A DNA stretch of 64,000 nt. Source: Kiloniellaceae bacterium. Lineage in GTDB: Bacteria > Pseudomonadota > Alphaproteobacteria > Kiloniellales > Kiloniellaceae. The notes under the pieces are model-generated. The model had not been told where the DNA came from. It did no database searches and worked only from the letters and a program-made list of their open reading frames with translations. This document shows positions 1 through 8,705 of this stretch, in pieces. How positions within the stretch are numbered: position 1 is the stretch's first letter; the number at the start of each line of letters is the position of its first letter. The position numbers and the translations under genes were made by a program. The DNA is taken from the NCBI GenBank assembly GCA_009377535.1, contig WHTV01000005.1, positions 1-64,000 of the forward strand, in the 5' to 3' direction.

Positions 1-1239
1 CGCACCACGCCTTATGTCGCCGATCCGGAGCTCTTCGTGTTCCGCGAGGAGGTGAACAAGGAGGACGTGCTGCAGGCCGCCACGCGCGCTGTCGACCTCG
101 ACAGCTTCATCGACGGCTACCGTCCGCAGACCGACCGCTACGACCGCCAGAAGGTGGCGCTGGCCGAATACCGCGCGCTCGCCCTGCAGGGCGGCTGGCA
201 GCCGATTCCCCAGGGCGAGACGCTGAAGCCGGGCATGACCGATCCGCGCGTCGGCCGGCTGCGCGAGCGCCTGCGCCTGCTCGGCGACCTGAAGCCCGCG
301 GACGATCGCGCCGCAGCCGGCGGCGATGCCGACTTCTACGACGACGGCATGGTGCCGGCCGTGAGATGGATGCAGTACCGCCACGGCCTCACGCAGGACG
401 CGGCGGTCGGCAACCAGACCCTCGCCGCGCTGAACATGCCGATCGAGAAGCGCATCGAGCAGATGATCCTCAACCTGGAGCGCCGGCGCTGGATGGTCGA
501 TGACCTCGGCCAGCGGCACATCTTCGTGAACCTGGCCGACCAGCAGCTGAAGCTGGTCGACGAGCCGAAGACGCTGCTCGACATGCCGGTGGTGGTCGGC
601 AAGCCCTACCACCGCACGCCGATCTTCAGCCACGCGATGACCTACGTGGAGATCAATCCCTACTGGAACGTGCCGCCCTCCATCGCCCGCGACGAGCTGC
701 TGCCCAAGATCAAGCAGGACGTCAGCTATCTGGTGCGAAACAACTACGTGCTGTTCAGCGACTGGAGCAGTGGTGCGACGGTGGTCGATCCGCAGAGCAT
801 CGACTGGTCGCGGGTCTCCAAGTCCAGCTTTCCCTACAAGATCCGCCAGGACTCCGGCGACTTCAACGCGCTAGGGCGGGTGAAGTTCATGTTCCCCAAC
901 CGCTTCAGCATCTACCTGCACGACACCCCGGCGAAGTCGCTGTTCAGCCGGCCGGAGCGCACCTTCAGCCACGGCTGCATCCGCGTGCAGGACCCGGTGC
1001 TGCTGGCGGAGTACGTGCTGGCGCTCAACGAAGGCTGGCCCCGCGAACGCATCGATGCGGCGGTCGTCTCGGGCGAGCGCACCGTCGTGACCCTCGGCAA
1101 GCCGTTGCCGGTGCACATAACCTACCTGACCTCCTGGGTGAACAAGGACGGCAGCGTGCATTTCCGCAACGACGTCTACGCGCGCGACGCCACCCTCGCC
1201 CAGGCGCTGGTCGGCACGCGCCGCAGCGACCTGCGGTAA
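1..1239 (+). CDS. L,D-transpeptidase, YcbB-like (5' end outside window)
   Basis: Probable periplasmic L,D-transpeptidase that makes 3-3 cross-links in peptidoglycan. The reading frame is open from base 1, so the signal peptide and first part of the protein lie upstream; a GTG at 37 is probably internal. About 412 codons are visible against roughly 500-600 residues for the YcbB family. A peptidoglycan-binding type segment lies near visible residues 75-145, ending in the ERRRW stretch typical of YcbB proteins. The YkuD catalytic domain follows, with the motif SHGCIRVQD near visible residue 325-335, which supplies the nucleophilic cysteine. The next gene is another cell-wall type protein, DUF882, on the same strand. 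Confidence 0.9.
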   Translation, partial: RTTPYVADPELFVFREEVNKEDVLQAATRAVDLDSFIDGYRPQTDRYDRQKVALAEYRALALQGGWQPIPQGETLKPGMTDPRVGRLRERLRLLGDLKPADDRAAAGGDADFYDDGMVPAVRWMQYRHGLTQDAAVGNQTLAALNMPIEKRIEQMILNLERRRWMVDDLGQRHIFVNLADQQLKLVDEPKTLLDMPVVVGKPYHRTPIFSHAMTYVEINPYWNVPPSIARDELLPKIKQDVSYLVRNNYVLFSDWSSGATVVDPQSIDWSRVSKSSFPYKIRQDSGDFNALGRVKFMFPNRFSIYLHDTPAKSLFSRPERTFSHGCIRVQDPVLLAEYVLALNEGWPRERIDAAVVSGERTVVTLGKPLPVHITYLTSWVNKDGSVHFRNDVYARDATLAQALVGTRRSDLR

Positions 1240-1251
1240 CCGTCGGCCGCC

Positions 1252-1267
1252 GGCGGAATAATCCGCC
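1252..1267 (+). terminator. Perfect hairpin after the L,D-transpeptidase
   Basis: GGCGGA pairs with TCCGCC around an ATAA loop, 13 bases after the stop codon. There is no T tract, so a function as an intrinsic terminator is only a guess. Confidence 0.35.
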
Positions 1268-1438
1268 CCACCGGGGGTCTTGGAGGGGCGGCAGGTTCTT
1301 CTCCCGCCGCCCGCGAGCGACGCCGTTGCCTCGCTTCGCGAAACCATGCAGATTGTTAACGATCCGTTCGTCACTAGGCGTGCAGAGTCGAACGGATTCC
1401 CCGAGCGGTTCGCCGACGAAGAAGGGACCTGTGGCAGC

Positions 1439-2026
1439 ATGCATCTGAAGACTCACCCCGCCCTGGGTTGGGCGCTCTCGCGCCGCCGCTTCGTCACCGC
1501 TGCCGCCGCGGGCGTGGCGGCCTTTGCCACCACAACGCTGCTGCCGGATCTGGCGCTCGCCGCCAAGGACTTGCCGGCGACGCGCAGTCTCGCCGTCCGC
1601 TCGCTGCATACCGGCGAGGAGGTGCAGGCGACCTACCTGCGCGACGGCAGGCTGCACGCCGAGGGCCTCCAGGTGCTAAACCACGTGCTGCGCGACTGGC
1701 GCAGCGGCGAGGTGTGGGAGATGGATCCCAAGCTCTTCGACCTGCTCTACGCCCTGCGCAAAGGCATGGACAGCAAGCAGCCGGTCGAACTGATCTCCGG
1801 TTATCGCTCACCCAAGACCAACGCCAGCCTCGCCTCCAGCAGCAACGGCGTCGCCAAGCGCTCCCTGCACATGCAGGGCAAGGCTACCGACATCCGCTTG
1901 CCGGAGCGCGATCTCAAGGCGCTGCACAAGGCGGCGTTGTCACTGCAGGCCGGCGGCGTCGGCCTCTACTCCAAGTCCGGCTTCCTCCACGTCGACACCG
2001 GCCGCGTGCGCCAGTGGGGCGCCTAG
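1439..2026 (+). CDS. DUF882 / peptidase M15-like protein, Tat-exported
   Basis: Predicted exported protein of 195 residues from the DUF882 (YcbK) family, which shares the zinc D,D-carboxypeptidase fold of M15 enzymes and is thought to act on peptidoglycan. The chosen ATG gives an N-terminus with a twin-arginine motif (SRRRFVTAA) and a hydrophobic stretch ending in an Ala-rich cleavage region, so export by the Tat system is likely. Metal-site residues of the fold are visible: H and D in HMQGKATDIR near residues 144-151 and H in FLHVDTGR near residue 184. The SGYRS motif is also present. The open frame continues upstream to 1280, but the Tat signal makes 1439 the better start. A purine-rich GAAGGGA precedes it. 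Confidence 0.88.
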   Translation: MHLKTHPALGWALSRRRFVTAAAAGVAAFATTTLLPDLALAAKDLPATRSLAVRSLHTGEEVQATYLRDGRLHAEGLQVLNHVLRDWRSGEVWEMDPKLFDLLYALRKGMDSKQPVELISGYRSPKTNASLASSSNGVAKRSLHMQGKATDIRLPERDLKALHKAALSLQAGGVGLYSKSGFLHVDTGRVRQWGA

Positions 2027-2121
2027 GATCCTGCGCCTAGTTTGGAGGCTCCGGGCGGGGCTTCCGGCCTTCCGTCCAGACCACTCAGTCACTCCCTGCT
2101 GCGGCCTGCCGAAGCAAGGTT

Positions 2122-2149
2122 TTGACCTTTGCGCGGGATTTCCTATGAT
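2122..2149 (+). promoter_or_regulatory. Sigma70-type promoter before leuD
   Basis: TTGACC at 2122-2127 and TATGAT at 2144-2149 are separated by 16 bases. The predicted start of transcription lies about 45-50 bases before the leuD start codon. An AAGGAGG ribosome site sits at 2186-2192. Confidence 0.6.
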
Positions 2150-2205
2150 CCGCCTCCGGCGCCCGGCTAGCAGCGGGCGGCCGCCAAGGAGGTTCTGCGA
2201 GAAAC

Positions 2206-2811
2206 ATGGAAAAATTCACCACCCTCACCGGGGTCGCCGCGCCCCTGCCGCTGGTCAATATCGACACCGATATGATCATCCCGAAGCAGTTCCTGAAGAC
2301 CGTGCTGCGTACCGGCCTTGCCAAGGGACTGTTCTACGAGATGCGCTTCGACGAGAAGGGCCAGCCCAAGGACGGCTTCGTGCTCGACCAGCCGGCCTAC
2401 AGGAACGCCAGAATCCTGGTGGCGGGCGAGAACTTCGGCTGCGGCTCCAGCCGCGAGCACGCGCCCTGGGCCCTGCTCGACGCCGGCATCCGCTGCGTCA
2501 TCGCGCCGAGCTTCGCCGACATCTTCTACAACAACTGCTTCAAGAACGGCATCCTGCCCATCGTGCTGCCGCAGGAACAGGTCGATCTGCTGATGGACGA
2601 CGCCTCGCGCGGCGCCAACGCGGTGGTCACGGTGGACCTGGAAAAGCAGGAGATCGCCGGCCCCGACGGCGGCACCATCAAGTTCGACCTCGATCCCTTC
2701 CGTAAGCACTGCCTGCTGAACGGGCTCGACGACATCGGACTGACGCTGCAGAAGGCCGACAAGATCGCTGCCTTCGAGGCGGCCCGCAAGACCAGCCAGC
2801 CCTGGGCCTAG
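2206..2811 (+). CDS. leuD: 3-isopropylmalate dehydratase small subunit
   Basis: Small (swivel domain) subunit of isopropylmalate isomerase, which converts 2-isopropylmalate to 3-isopropylmalate in leucine biosynthesis together with LeuC. The 201-residue length fits the family. The conserved N-terminal [14 protein letters not shown] and the substrate-loop sequence [17 protein letters not shown] near residues 73-90 are clear family signatures. A promoter and a strong AAGGAGG lie upstream; the spacing of 13 bases from that site to the ATG is long. LeuC is not in the window. The other leucine gene here, leuB, comes after an intervening amine oxidase gene, so the three may be one transcript. Confidence 0.97.
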   Translation: MEKFTTLTGVAAPLPLVNIDTDMIIPKQFLKTVLRTGLAKGLFYEMRFDEKGQPKDGFVLDQPAYRNARILVAGENFGCGSSREHAPWALLDAGIRCVIAPSFADIFYNNCFKNGILPIVLPQEQVDLLMDDASRGANAVVTVDLEKQEIAGPDGGTIKFDLDPFRKHCLLNGLDDIGLTLQKADKIAAFEAARKTSQPWA

Positions 2812-2844
2812 CCCTGTCCATTTGTCCGGCGGTTCACTAGCGTC

Positions 2845-4128
2845 ATGAGCAGCACGGCCGAATTCGACGTCGTGGTGATCGGTGCCGGCGCGGCCGGCGT
2901 CGGCGCGGGCCGCGCGCTGGCCGAGGCGGGCCGCAGCTTCGTCATCCTGGAGGCGCGCGACCGGGTCGGCGGGCGGGCCTGGACCCGGGACAGCGGCCTC
3001 GGCTTTCCGATCGACCTCGGCTGCGAGTGGCTGCACTCGGCGGACATCAATCCCCTGGTGCCACTGGCCCGCGCGCTCGGCGTCGAGGTCGACGAGTACG
3101 GCGAATTCTGGGCCACCAAGTGGAATACCGCCAAGCTCGGCGAGGCGGCGCACGCAGATCTGCGCGACTCCCTCACCGATCTCTTTTCCAAGGCCGCAGC
3201 CTTGGCCGCGGCCGGAGGCCCCGACGTCGCGCTCGGCGACCTCATCGCGAGCGACCACCGCTGGCGGCCGTCGCTCGAGGCGGTCTGCGGCTGGATGACC
3301 GGCGGCCGGCTCGACCAGGTCTCCGCCGTCGACCTTGCCAGCTTCGACGATACGCCCGTCAACTGGCGCCTGCCGGCCGGCTACGGCGCACTCATTAAGA
3401 CCCTGGCGCAAGGCCTGCCGATCCGGCTGTCCGCCCCGGTCAAGTGCATCGACTGGCGCGGCAAGACGATCGCCGTCGAGACGGCACGGGGCAGGGTGAC
3501 GGCCGAGCGTGTCGTCGTCACGCTGCCCACCAACGTGCTTGCGGGGGGCGCGGTCGATTTCCAGCCGGACCTGCCGGCAGAGAAGGTAGCGGCGGCCGGC
3601 GACCTGCCGCTCGGCGCCGACCTCAAGCTGTTCCTGGCGATCGAGGGCGCCCCCTTCGGGCCGCCGCGCGACCATCAGCTACACAGCCGCTTCGACCGGG
3701 TCGCGTGCTGCCACATGCACGTGCATCCCTTCGGGCGGCCGGTCGTCACCGCCTATTTCGGCGGCGATCTCGCAGGCGATCTGGAAGCGGCCGGCCTTGA
3801 CGCCATGGCCGATTTCGCCGAGGGCGAGCTCGCCTTCGCCCACGGTAGCTCCGTTCGCGGAACTGTCGCGCCCATTGCCGCCAGTGGCTGGTTGGCGGAC
3901 CCCTGGGCCGGCGGGGCCTATTCCTACGCCCGGCCGGGCGCTGCTGGCGCGCGCGCCTTGCTTGCCGCCCCCATCGAGGACCGACTCTTCTTCGCGGGCG
4001 AGGCGACATCCGAGGGCGACTTCGCAACCGCTCACGGCGCCTATCGCTCAGGCCTTGCTGCCGCCGAGGCGGCCGTCGCCAGCCTGGCCGAGGGTGCCGT
4101 GCCCGCACCCACGTCATCCGTGGGTTAG
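2845..4128 (+). CDS. Flavin monoamine oxidase family protein
   Basis: Predicted FAD-dependent amine oxidase of 427 residues. The N-terminal dinucleotide-binding motif [17 protein letters not shown] (residues 9-25) is followed by the [11 protein letters not shown] sequence typical of the monoamine/polyamine oxidase family. Near the C-terminus [23 protein letters not shown] (about residues 381-403) is the second FAD-binding segment with the conserved Gly-Glu. No signal peptide is seen, so it should be cytoplasmic. The natural amine cannot be told from the sequence. It lies 33 bases after leuD and 52 before leuB on the same strand, an unexpected position in a leucine cluster. Confidence 0.88.
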   Translation: MSSTAEFDVVVIGAGAAGVGAGRALAEAGRSFVILEARDRVGGRAWTRDSGLGFPIDLGCEWLHSADINPLVPLARALGVEVDEYGEFWATKWNTAKLGEAAHADLRDSLTDLFSKAAALAAAGGPDVALGDLIASDHRWRPSLEAVCGWMTGGRLDQVSAVDLASFDDTPVNWRLPAGYGALIKTLAQGLPIRLSAPVKCIDWRGKTIAVETARGRVTAERVVVTLPTNVLAGGAVDFQPDLPAEKVAAAGDLPLGADLKLFLAIEGAPFGPPRDHQLHSRFDRVACCHMHVHPFGRPVVTAYFGGDLAGDLEAAGLDAMADFAEGELAFAHGSSVRGTVAPIAASGWLADPWAGGAYSYARPGAAGARALLAAPIEDRLFFAGEATSEGDFATAHGAYRSGLAAAEAAVASLAEGAVPAPTSSVG

Positions 4129-4180
4129 GCGAAACCGGCTACAGTCACGTCAATCAGTACGCAAGAAAGGGAAGAGCGCC

Positions 4181-5293
4181 ATGCCGTCCAACAAGAAACT
4201 GCTGATCCTGCCGGGCGACGGCATCGGCCCCGAGGTGATGGCCCAGGTGCGTCGGGTCATCGACTGGATGGACAGGCGCCGCTCGGTCGGCTTCGGCCTC
4301 GAAGAGGGCCTGGTCGGCGGTGCCGCCATCGACGGCGAGGGCGTGCCGATCAGCGACGCCACCATGGACAAGGCGATGACCGCCGATGCCGTGCTGCTGG
4401 GCGCCGTCGGCGGCCCGAAGTGGGACAATCTGCCTTTCGCCCAGAAGCCGGAGCGCGGCCTCTTGCGCCTGCGCAAGGAGATGGTGCTCTTCGCCAACCT
4501 CAGGCCGGCGCTCTGCTTCGATGCCCTGGTCGACGCCTCGACGCTCAAGCCTGAATTGGTCGCCGGCCTCGACATCATGATCGTGCGCGAGCTGACCGGC
4601 GGCATCTACTTCGGCGAGCCGCGCGGCATCGAAATGCTGCCCGACGGCACCCGCCGCGGCATCAACACGCAGGTCTACACCACGCCGGAAATTCAGCGCG
4701 TCGCCCGTGTCGCCTTTGACCTGGCCAAGAAGCGTGGCAACCGCCTCTGCTCGGTGGAGAAGGCCAACGTCATGGAATCCGGCGTGCTGTGGCGCGAGGA
4801 GGTGACCAAGCTGCACGCGGCCGAGTATCCGGAGGTCGAGCTCAGCCATATGTACGCCGATAACTGCGCCATGCAGCTGGTGCGCAACCCCAAGCAGTTC
4901 GATGTCATCGTCACCGACAACCTCTTCGGCGACATCCTCTCCGATGCCGCGGCCATGCTGACCGGCTCGCTCGGCATGCTGCCTTCGGCCTCGCTCGGCG
5001 CTACCGACGCCAGCGGCCGCCGGGCCGCGCTCTACGAACCGGTACACGGCACCGCCCCGGACATCGCCGGCCAGAACAAGGCCAACCCGCTGGCCACGCT
5101 GCTCAGCTTCGCCATGATGCTGCGCTATTCCTTCGACCTGGCCGAGGACGCCGAGCTCATCGAGCAGGCCGTGCAGGACGTGCTGGCCGCCGGCAAGCGC
5201 ACCGGCGACATCGCCAAGCCGGGCCAGGCGACGGTCTCCACCAGCCAGATGGGCGATGCCATCCTGGCCGCCCTCGACAAGCGGGCGGCATAG
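4181..5293 (+). CDS. leuB: 3-isopropylmalate dehydrogenase
   Basis: NAD-dependent oxidative decarboxylation of 3-isopropylmalate to 2-oxoisocaproate in leucine synthesis. The 370-residue protein starts at ATG 4181, after the purine-rich AAGAAAGGGAAGAG; the longer open frame upstream is only the shadow of the amine oxidase. Visible signatures are [10 protein letters not shown] near the N-terminus, the [13 protein letters not shown] substrate loop, the [10 protein letters not shown] metal-binding segment, and the [21 protein letters not shown]-binding motif. The length and motif order are normal for LeuB. It is followed by a gene with its own promoter, so the leucine transcript probably ends here. 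Confidence 0.97.
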   Translation: MPSNKKLLILPGDGIGPEVMAQVRRVIDWMDRRRSVGFGLEEGLVGGAAIDGEGVPISDATMDKAMTADAVLLGAVGGPKWDNLPFAQKPERGLLRLRKEMVLFANLRPALCFDALVDASTLKPELVAGLDIMIVRELTGGIYFGEPRGIEMLPDGTRRGINTQVYTTPEIQRVARVAFDLAKKRGNRLCSVEKANVMESGVLWREEVTKLHAAEYPEVELSHMYADNCAMQLVRNPKQFDVIVTDNLFGDILSDAAAMLTGSLGMLPSASLGATDASGRRAALYEPVHGTAPDIAGQNKANPLATLLSFAMMLRYSFDLAEDAELIEQAVQDVLAAGKRTGDIAKPGQATVSTSQMGDAILAALDKRAA

Positions 5294-5333
5294 CGCCGCG
5301 GCCGTCGCGGCAAGGCGGTCACAATTCAGTCGA

Positions 5334-5362
5334 TTGACGGGCGGCGGCGGCCGGACTAGAGT
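5334..5362 (+). promoter_or_regulatory. Strong sigma70-type promoter for the small secreted protein
   Basis: TTGACG (5334-5339) and TAGAGT (5357-5362) are separated by exactly 17 bases. The predicted start of transcription is near 5370, leaving a leader of about 27 bases that contains TGGGAGA before the ATG at 5397. Confidence 0.65.
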
Positions 5363-5396
5363 CGCCGCCTCCAAAGCTCCAGTGGGAGATTGTGTA

Positions 5397-5573
5397 ATGA
5401 AGAAGACCCTTACCGCCCTTATAGTTGCGGCAGGAGTCGTTGGGTTCGCGGGCGCTGCTTTCGCGGACTGCAGCTTTCACACTGCTCAGAGCTCGAAATC
5501 GACGGTTACCGCCGAGCAGTCGACCCCGGTCGCCAAGCCGACCACCACCACTGGCCAGACTGCCTCGAACTAG
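5397..5573 (+). CDS. Small secreted protein of unknown function (58 aa)
   Basis: A 58-residue protein with a clear Sec signal peptide: MKKT start, a hydrophobic core, and a cleavage site AAFA followed by DCSFH near residue 23-24. The mature part would be only about 35 residues, rich in Thr, Ser and Gln, with one cysteine and a TTTT run. I do not recognise a named family. It has its own promoter (5334-5362) and a strong intrinsic terminator (5595-5622), so it is a single-gene unit that is probably well expressed. The single cysteine directly after the cleavage site is not preceded by a good lipobox, so I do not call it a lipoprotein. Confidence 0.75.
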   Translation: MKKTLTALIVAAGVVGFAGAAFADCSFHTAQSSKSTVTAEQSTPVAKPTTTTGQTASN

Positions 5574-5594
5574 GCGCGAACCCATGGACGTCAG

Positions 5595-5622
5595 GAAAGG
5601 CCGTCCCGCTGGGCGGCCTTTC
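5595..5622 (+). terminator. Intrinsic terminator after the small secreted protein
   Basis: GAAAGGCCG pairs with CGGCCTTTC, and inside this CCC pairs with GGG around GCT, giving a 12-bp stem with one bulged T. A short T-containing tail (TCGTT) follows. It lies 22 bases after the stop codon. Confidence 0.75.
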
Positions 5623-5689
5623 TCGTTAGGGGCCGAACTTCAGGGACCAGACAGCAACACAGATACAAAGCCGCTGCACCGGCGCCGGC

Positions 5690-6001
5690 TCAGTCCGAAC
5701 TTGCGGGTAGGCGCCCGGCGAGCCATGTGAACAGCATCCGGAAATCGCTGATGAATGACCACCAGGGGTGAGAGAAAGTCGCCGGGCGGTTGTGCTCCAC
5801 AAGGGCGTGGCCGATCCAGGCGAAGGCATAGCCGCAGACCAGGGCCGCGACCGCCAGCCGCCAGTCGGCCGCCGCGACAGCGCCGGCCAGCAGCACAAGG
5901 CCGAGGCCGCTGCCGGTGACGTGCAGGATCCGGGTCGCGCGGCGCCGGTGTTCGTCGAGATAGCGCGGCCAGAACTCGCGGTAGGTTTTCGAGCGGATCA
6001 T
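5690..6001 (-). CDS. DUF962 / Mpo1-like small membrane protein
   Basis: A 103-residue protein matching the DUF962 (Mpo1-like, yeast YGL010w) family. The N-terminal FWPRYLDEHRRRATRILHVTGS and later IGHALVEHNRPATFSHPWWSFISD carry the conserved histidines of that family, which in yeast Mpo1 bind Fe(II) for alpha-oxidation of 2-hydroxy fatty acids; the bacterial role is not established. Two membrane spans are likely between residues 28 and 65. It is convergent with the small secreted protein upstream and divergent from asd. Confidence 0.85.
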   Translation of the reverse strand: MIRSKTYREFWPRYLDEHRRRATRILHVTGSGLGLVLLAGAVAAADWRLAVAALVCGYAFAWIGHALVEHNRPATFSHPWWSFISDFRMLFTWLAGRLPASSD

Positions 6002-6022
6002 GTCGGGGCGATGGTCCTTGAG

Positions 6023-6037
6023 CCGGCAGTATGCCGG
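6023..6037. repeat. Short inverted repeat in the asd leader
   Basis: CCGGC and GCCGG flank a 5-base centre (AGTAT) in the 84-bp gap between the divergent DUF962 gene and asd. It may be an operator or a leader hairpin; nothing in the sequence decides which. Confidence 0.3.
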
Positions 6038-6085
6038 TCAATTTAGCAAACAGTTTATCTGCGAAAGGCACATAGGTAGAAGGCA

Positions 6086-7096
6086 ATGGGATACAAGGTA
6101 GCAGTTGTCGGCGCAACGGGCGCCGTGGGGCGCGAGATGCTGAAGACGTTGGCCGAGCGCGCATTTCCGATCGACGACGTCGCAGCATTGGCCTCCGAGC
6201 GCTCGGTCGGTGCCAAGATCTCCTTCGGTGAGGACGACCTGAAGGTACAGAACCTGGCGACCTTCGACTTCACCGGCACCGAGTTGGTGTTCTCTTCTCC
6301 AGGCGCGAAGATATCGGCGGAATTTTCGCCCAAGGCCGCCAAGAAGGGCGCCGTGGTGATCGACAACACCTCGCAGTTCCGCATGGACCCCGACGTGCCG
6401 CTGGTGGTGCCGGAGGTCAATCCGCAGGCGCTGGCCGGTTACGCCAAGCGCAACATCATCGCCAATCCGAACTGCTCGACCATCCAGATGGTGGTGGCGC
6501 TGAAGCCGTTGCATGAGTTGGCGAAGATCAAGCGCGTCGTGGTGGCGACCTATCAGTCGACCTCGGGCGCCGGCAAGGACGGCATGGATGAGCTGTTCAA
6601 TCAGACCCGCGGCATCTACGTGAACGAGCCGGTCAGGTCGGAGCAGTTCACCAAGCAGATCGCCTTCAACGTGATCCCCCACATCGACAGCTTCATGGAT
6701 GACGGCTACACCAAAGAAGAGTGGAAGATGATGGTCGAGACCAAGAAGATCCTCGATCCCGCCATCAAGCTGACGGCGACCTGCGTGCGCGTACCGGTCT
6801 TCGTCGGCCATGCCGAGGCGCTTACCGTCGAGTTCGAGAATCCGATCGACGAGAAAGAGGCGCTCAAGGCGCTGAAGGCACAAAGCGGCATCATCGTCAT
6901 CGACCACCGCACCGACGAGGGTTACGTCACCCCGGCCGAGTGCGCCGGCGAGGACGCGGTCTACGTCAGCCGCATACGCAGCGATCCGACGGTCGAGCAC
7001 GGACTGTCCCTCTGGGTGGTCTCCGACAATCTGCGCAAGGGTGCGGCGCTCAATACCGTGCAGATCGCCGAAACGCTCGTGCGCGACTACATGTAA
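6086..7096 (+). CDS. asd: Aspartate-semialdehyde dehydrogenase
   Basis: NADPH-dependent reduction of aspartyl phosphate to aspartate semialdehyde, the branch point to lysine/diaminopimelate, methionine and threonine. The 336-residue protein has the N-terminal GATGAVGREML nucleotide loop and the catalytic cysteine at residue 130 in NPNCSTIQM. The QSTSGAGKDGMDEL stretch and the late RIRSDPT are also family signatures. The ATG is preceded by AGAAGG. It stands alone after a short divergent promoter region, and the following LysE exporter is 55 bases downstream, possibly co-transcribed. Confidence 0.97.
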   Translation: MGYKVAVVGATGAVGREMLKTLAERAFPIDDVAALASERSVGAKISFGEDDLKVQNLATFDFTGTELVFSSPGAKISAEFSPKAAKKGAVVIDNTSQFRMDPDVPLVVPEVNPQALAGYAKRNIIANPNCSTIQMVVALKPLHELAKIKRVVVATYQSTSGAGKDGMDELFNQTRGIYVNEPVRSEQFTKQIAFNVIPHIDSFMDDGYTKEEWKMMVETKKILDPAIKLTATCVRVPVFVGHAEALTVEFENPIDEKEALKALKAQSGIIVIDHRTDEGYVTPAECAGEDAVYVSRIRSDPTVEHGLSLWVVSDNLRKGAALNTVQIAETLVRDYM

Positions 7097-7151
7097 TGCG
7101 ACATGCCGGGCCGGCCGCCCCGTGGCCCGCCCGGCTCAAGAGTGATCCGTC

Positions 7152-7775
7152 ATGACCCTCGAAGCCTGGTCCGTTTTCGTCGCGGCCGCCGTGCTGCTCT
7201 GCCTTTCGCCTGGGGCCAACAACCTGATGGCGCTGACCAACGGCCTGCGCTATGGCGTCGTTGCCTCGCTGGTCGCGGTCGGCGGGCGGCTTGCCGCTTT
7301 CGCCGTCATGATCGCCATCGCTGCGGTCGGGCTCGGCGCGGTGCTGGCAGCCTCCGAACTGGCCTTCCAGGTCGTCAAGTGGGCCGGCGTCGCCTACCTC
7401 ATCTATCTCGGCATCCGGGCGCTGCGCGCCCCGGCCGCGACGGCGCTCGACCCTGCTGTTGCGGCGAAGGCGCAGTCGCTCGCAGCCATGGCGCGCAAGG
7501 AATTCCTCGTCGCCATCGGCAATCCCAAGGCGATCCTCATCTTTACCGCAGTCTTTCCACAGTTCCTGGTGGCCGCCGAGCCCGCCCTGCCGCAGTTCGC
7601 GGTGATGGGGGCGACCTTCCTGGTGACCGAGATCTTCGCGGCGCTGGCCTATGTGATCTCCGGCAGGTGCTTCGCGCCGCTGCTGCGAGAGCGCGCGTCC
7701 TGGATCAACCGCATCAGCGGCGGTCTGCTGCTGACGGCCGCGGGCCTGCTCGCCAGCGCCAGCCGCCGGGCATGA
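7152..7775 (+). CDS. LysE/RhtB family amino-acid exporter
   Basis: Inner-membrane exporter of 207 residues. The N-terminal LCLSPGANNLMALTNGLRYG is the conserved LysE-family loop, and hydrophobicity suggests six membrane spans. Family members export basic amino acids, homoserine, threonine or related compounds by proton exchange; the substrate here is not predictable. Its place after asd would suit an exporter of aspartate-family amino acids, but that is inference. It ends 21 bases before the convergent RpiR regulator gene. Confidence 0.9.
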   Translation: MTLEAWSVFVAAAVLLCLSPGANNLMALTNGLRYGVVASLVAVGGRLAAFAVMIAIAAVGLGAVLAASELAFQVVKWAGVAYLIYLGIRALRAPAATALDPAVAAKAQSLAAMARKEFLVAIGNPKAILIFTAVFPQFLVAAEPALPQFAVMGATFLVTEIFAALAYVISGRCFAPLLRERASWINRISGGLLLTAAGLLASASRRA

Positions 7776-7796
7776 GGCTGGCCTACCGGTGGCGGT

Positions 7797-8705
7797 CTAC
7801 TCCATCTCAATCCGCATGCCGGCGATCAGCTCTTCGCGATGAGCCAGCGCGCTCAAGGCGCTCTTGCCCATCTTTCGAGCGACGAGATTGAGCAGGCCCT
7901 CACAGAACACGATGTAGGCGCCCATGCTGTTGCTGAAGAAGCTGCTGGCGTGCGGGATGAAAAAGGCATGGCGTGACGGCCCGACCAGAGGCGAGGCCCG
8001 GGTATCGGTGATCGCTACGACCTCCAGCCCGCAGGCGGCAGCGGTCTCGGCAACGTCTGCGATGCTCCGGGTATAGGGCGCGCAGCTGGCCACGACGACC
8101 ACATCGCCTTTCTCGAGCTGCGCCAGAGCCTCGGCAGCGCCGAGCTGAGAGGCGTCCAACAGCGCAACATCGCTCCTCAGCATCCCCAGCCCGTAAGCAA
8201 GGAAGCTCGCGAAGGCATGGTACTGGCGTACGCCATGCACGCGCACACGGCGGGCGCTGGCCAGCTGCGATGCCACTTCAGTCAAAGTCGCGGTGTCGAG
8301 CTGGGCCATGAAGCCGTCGATATTGGCCGCAGTCTCGCGCGCAAGGCGCTCGAAGACCCCGATGTTCTCATCGCCGGCGGGCATGGCCGACAGCAGCCGC
8401 CCCGCCTGACGGCTGTAGAAATACCGCTCGTCGTCGGCGATGGCCTGGCGAAAGACATTCTGAAAGTCGTTGAAGCCGGCAAAGCCGAGCTTCTTCGACA
8501 GGCGCGTCAGCGTCGAGGCATTGACTGAGAGTTGGTCGCCGAGCTCGGAGATGGTGCGTACGGCTGCCTGCTCCGGAGCGTCCACCAGCTTCGCCAGCGC
8601 GTCGAGCGCCTTGCTGCCGAGGTTGATGTCGGTCTGGTCACGGCTGATCAGGAGCACGAGTTCTCGCAGCTCTTCAATGCTGCTTGGTTTCGCAGTTGCT
8701 GTCAT
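7797..8705 (-). CDS. MurR/RpiR family transcriptional regulator
   Basis: A 302-residue regulator with an N-terminal RpiR helix-turn-helix domain (about residues 1-85, including LSVNASTLTRLSKKLGFAGFNDFQ) and a C-terminal SIS sugar-isomerase-like domain (about residues 125-265) that normally binds a phosphosugar or related ligand. It is the last gene of the minus-strand operon that begins with the amino-acid binding protein at 11971. Its ATG overlaps the stop codon of the C45 hydrolase by four bases (ATGA), so translation is probably coupled. It therefore probably controls the transporter and hydrolase of its own operon. Confidence 0.92.
   Translation of the reverse strand: MTATAKPSSIEELRELVLLISRDQTDINLGSKALDALAKLVDAPEQAAVRTISELGDQLSVNASTLTRLSKKLGFAGFNDFQNVFRQAIADDERYFYSRQAGRLLSAMPAGDENIGVFERLARETAANIDGFMAQLDTATLTEVASQLASARRVRVHGVRQYHAFASFLAYGLGMLRSDVALLDASQLGAAEALAQLEKGDVVVVASCAPYTRSIADVAETAAACGLEVVAITDTRASPLVGPSRHAFFIPHASSFFSNSMGAYIVFCEGLLNLVARKMGKSALSALAHREELIAGMRIEME

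Noticed and set aside
2167-3675. Minus-strand frame of 502 codons over leuD and the amine oxidase
   Set aside because: Both plus-strand genes are clear; the antisense frame is a codon-bias artefact.
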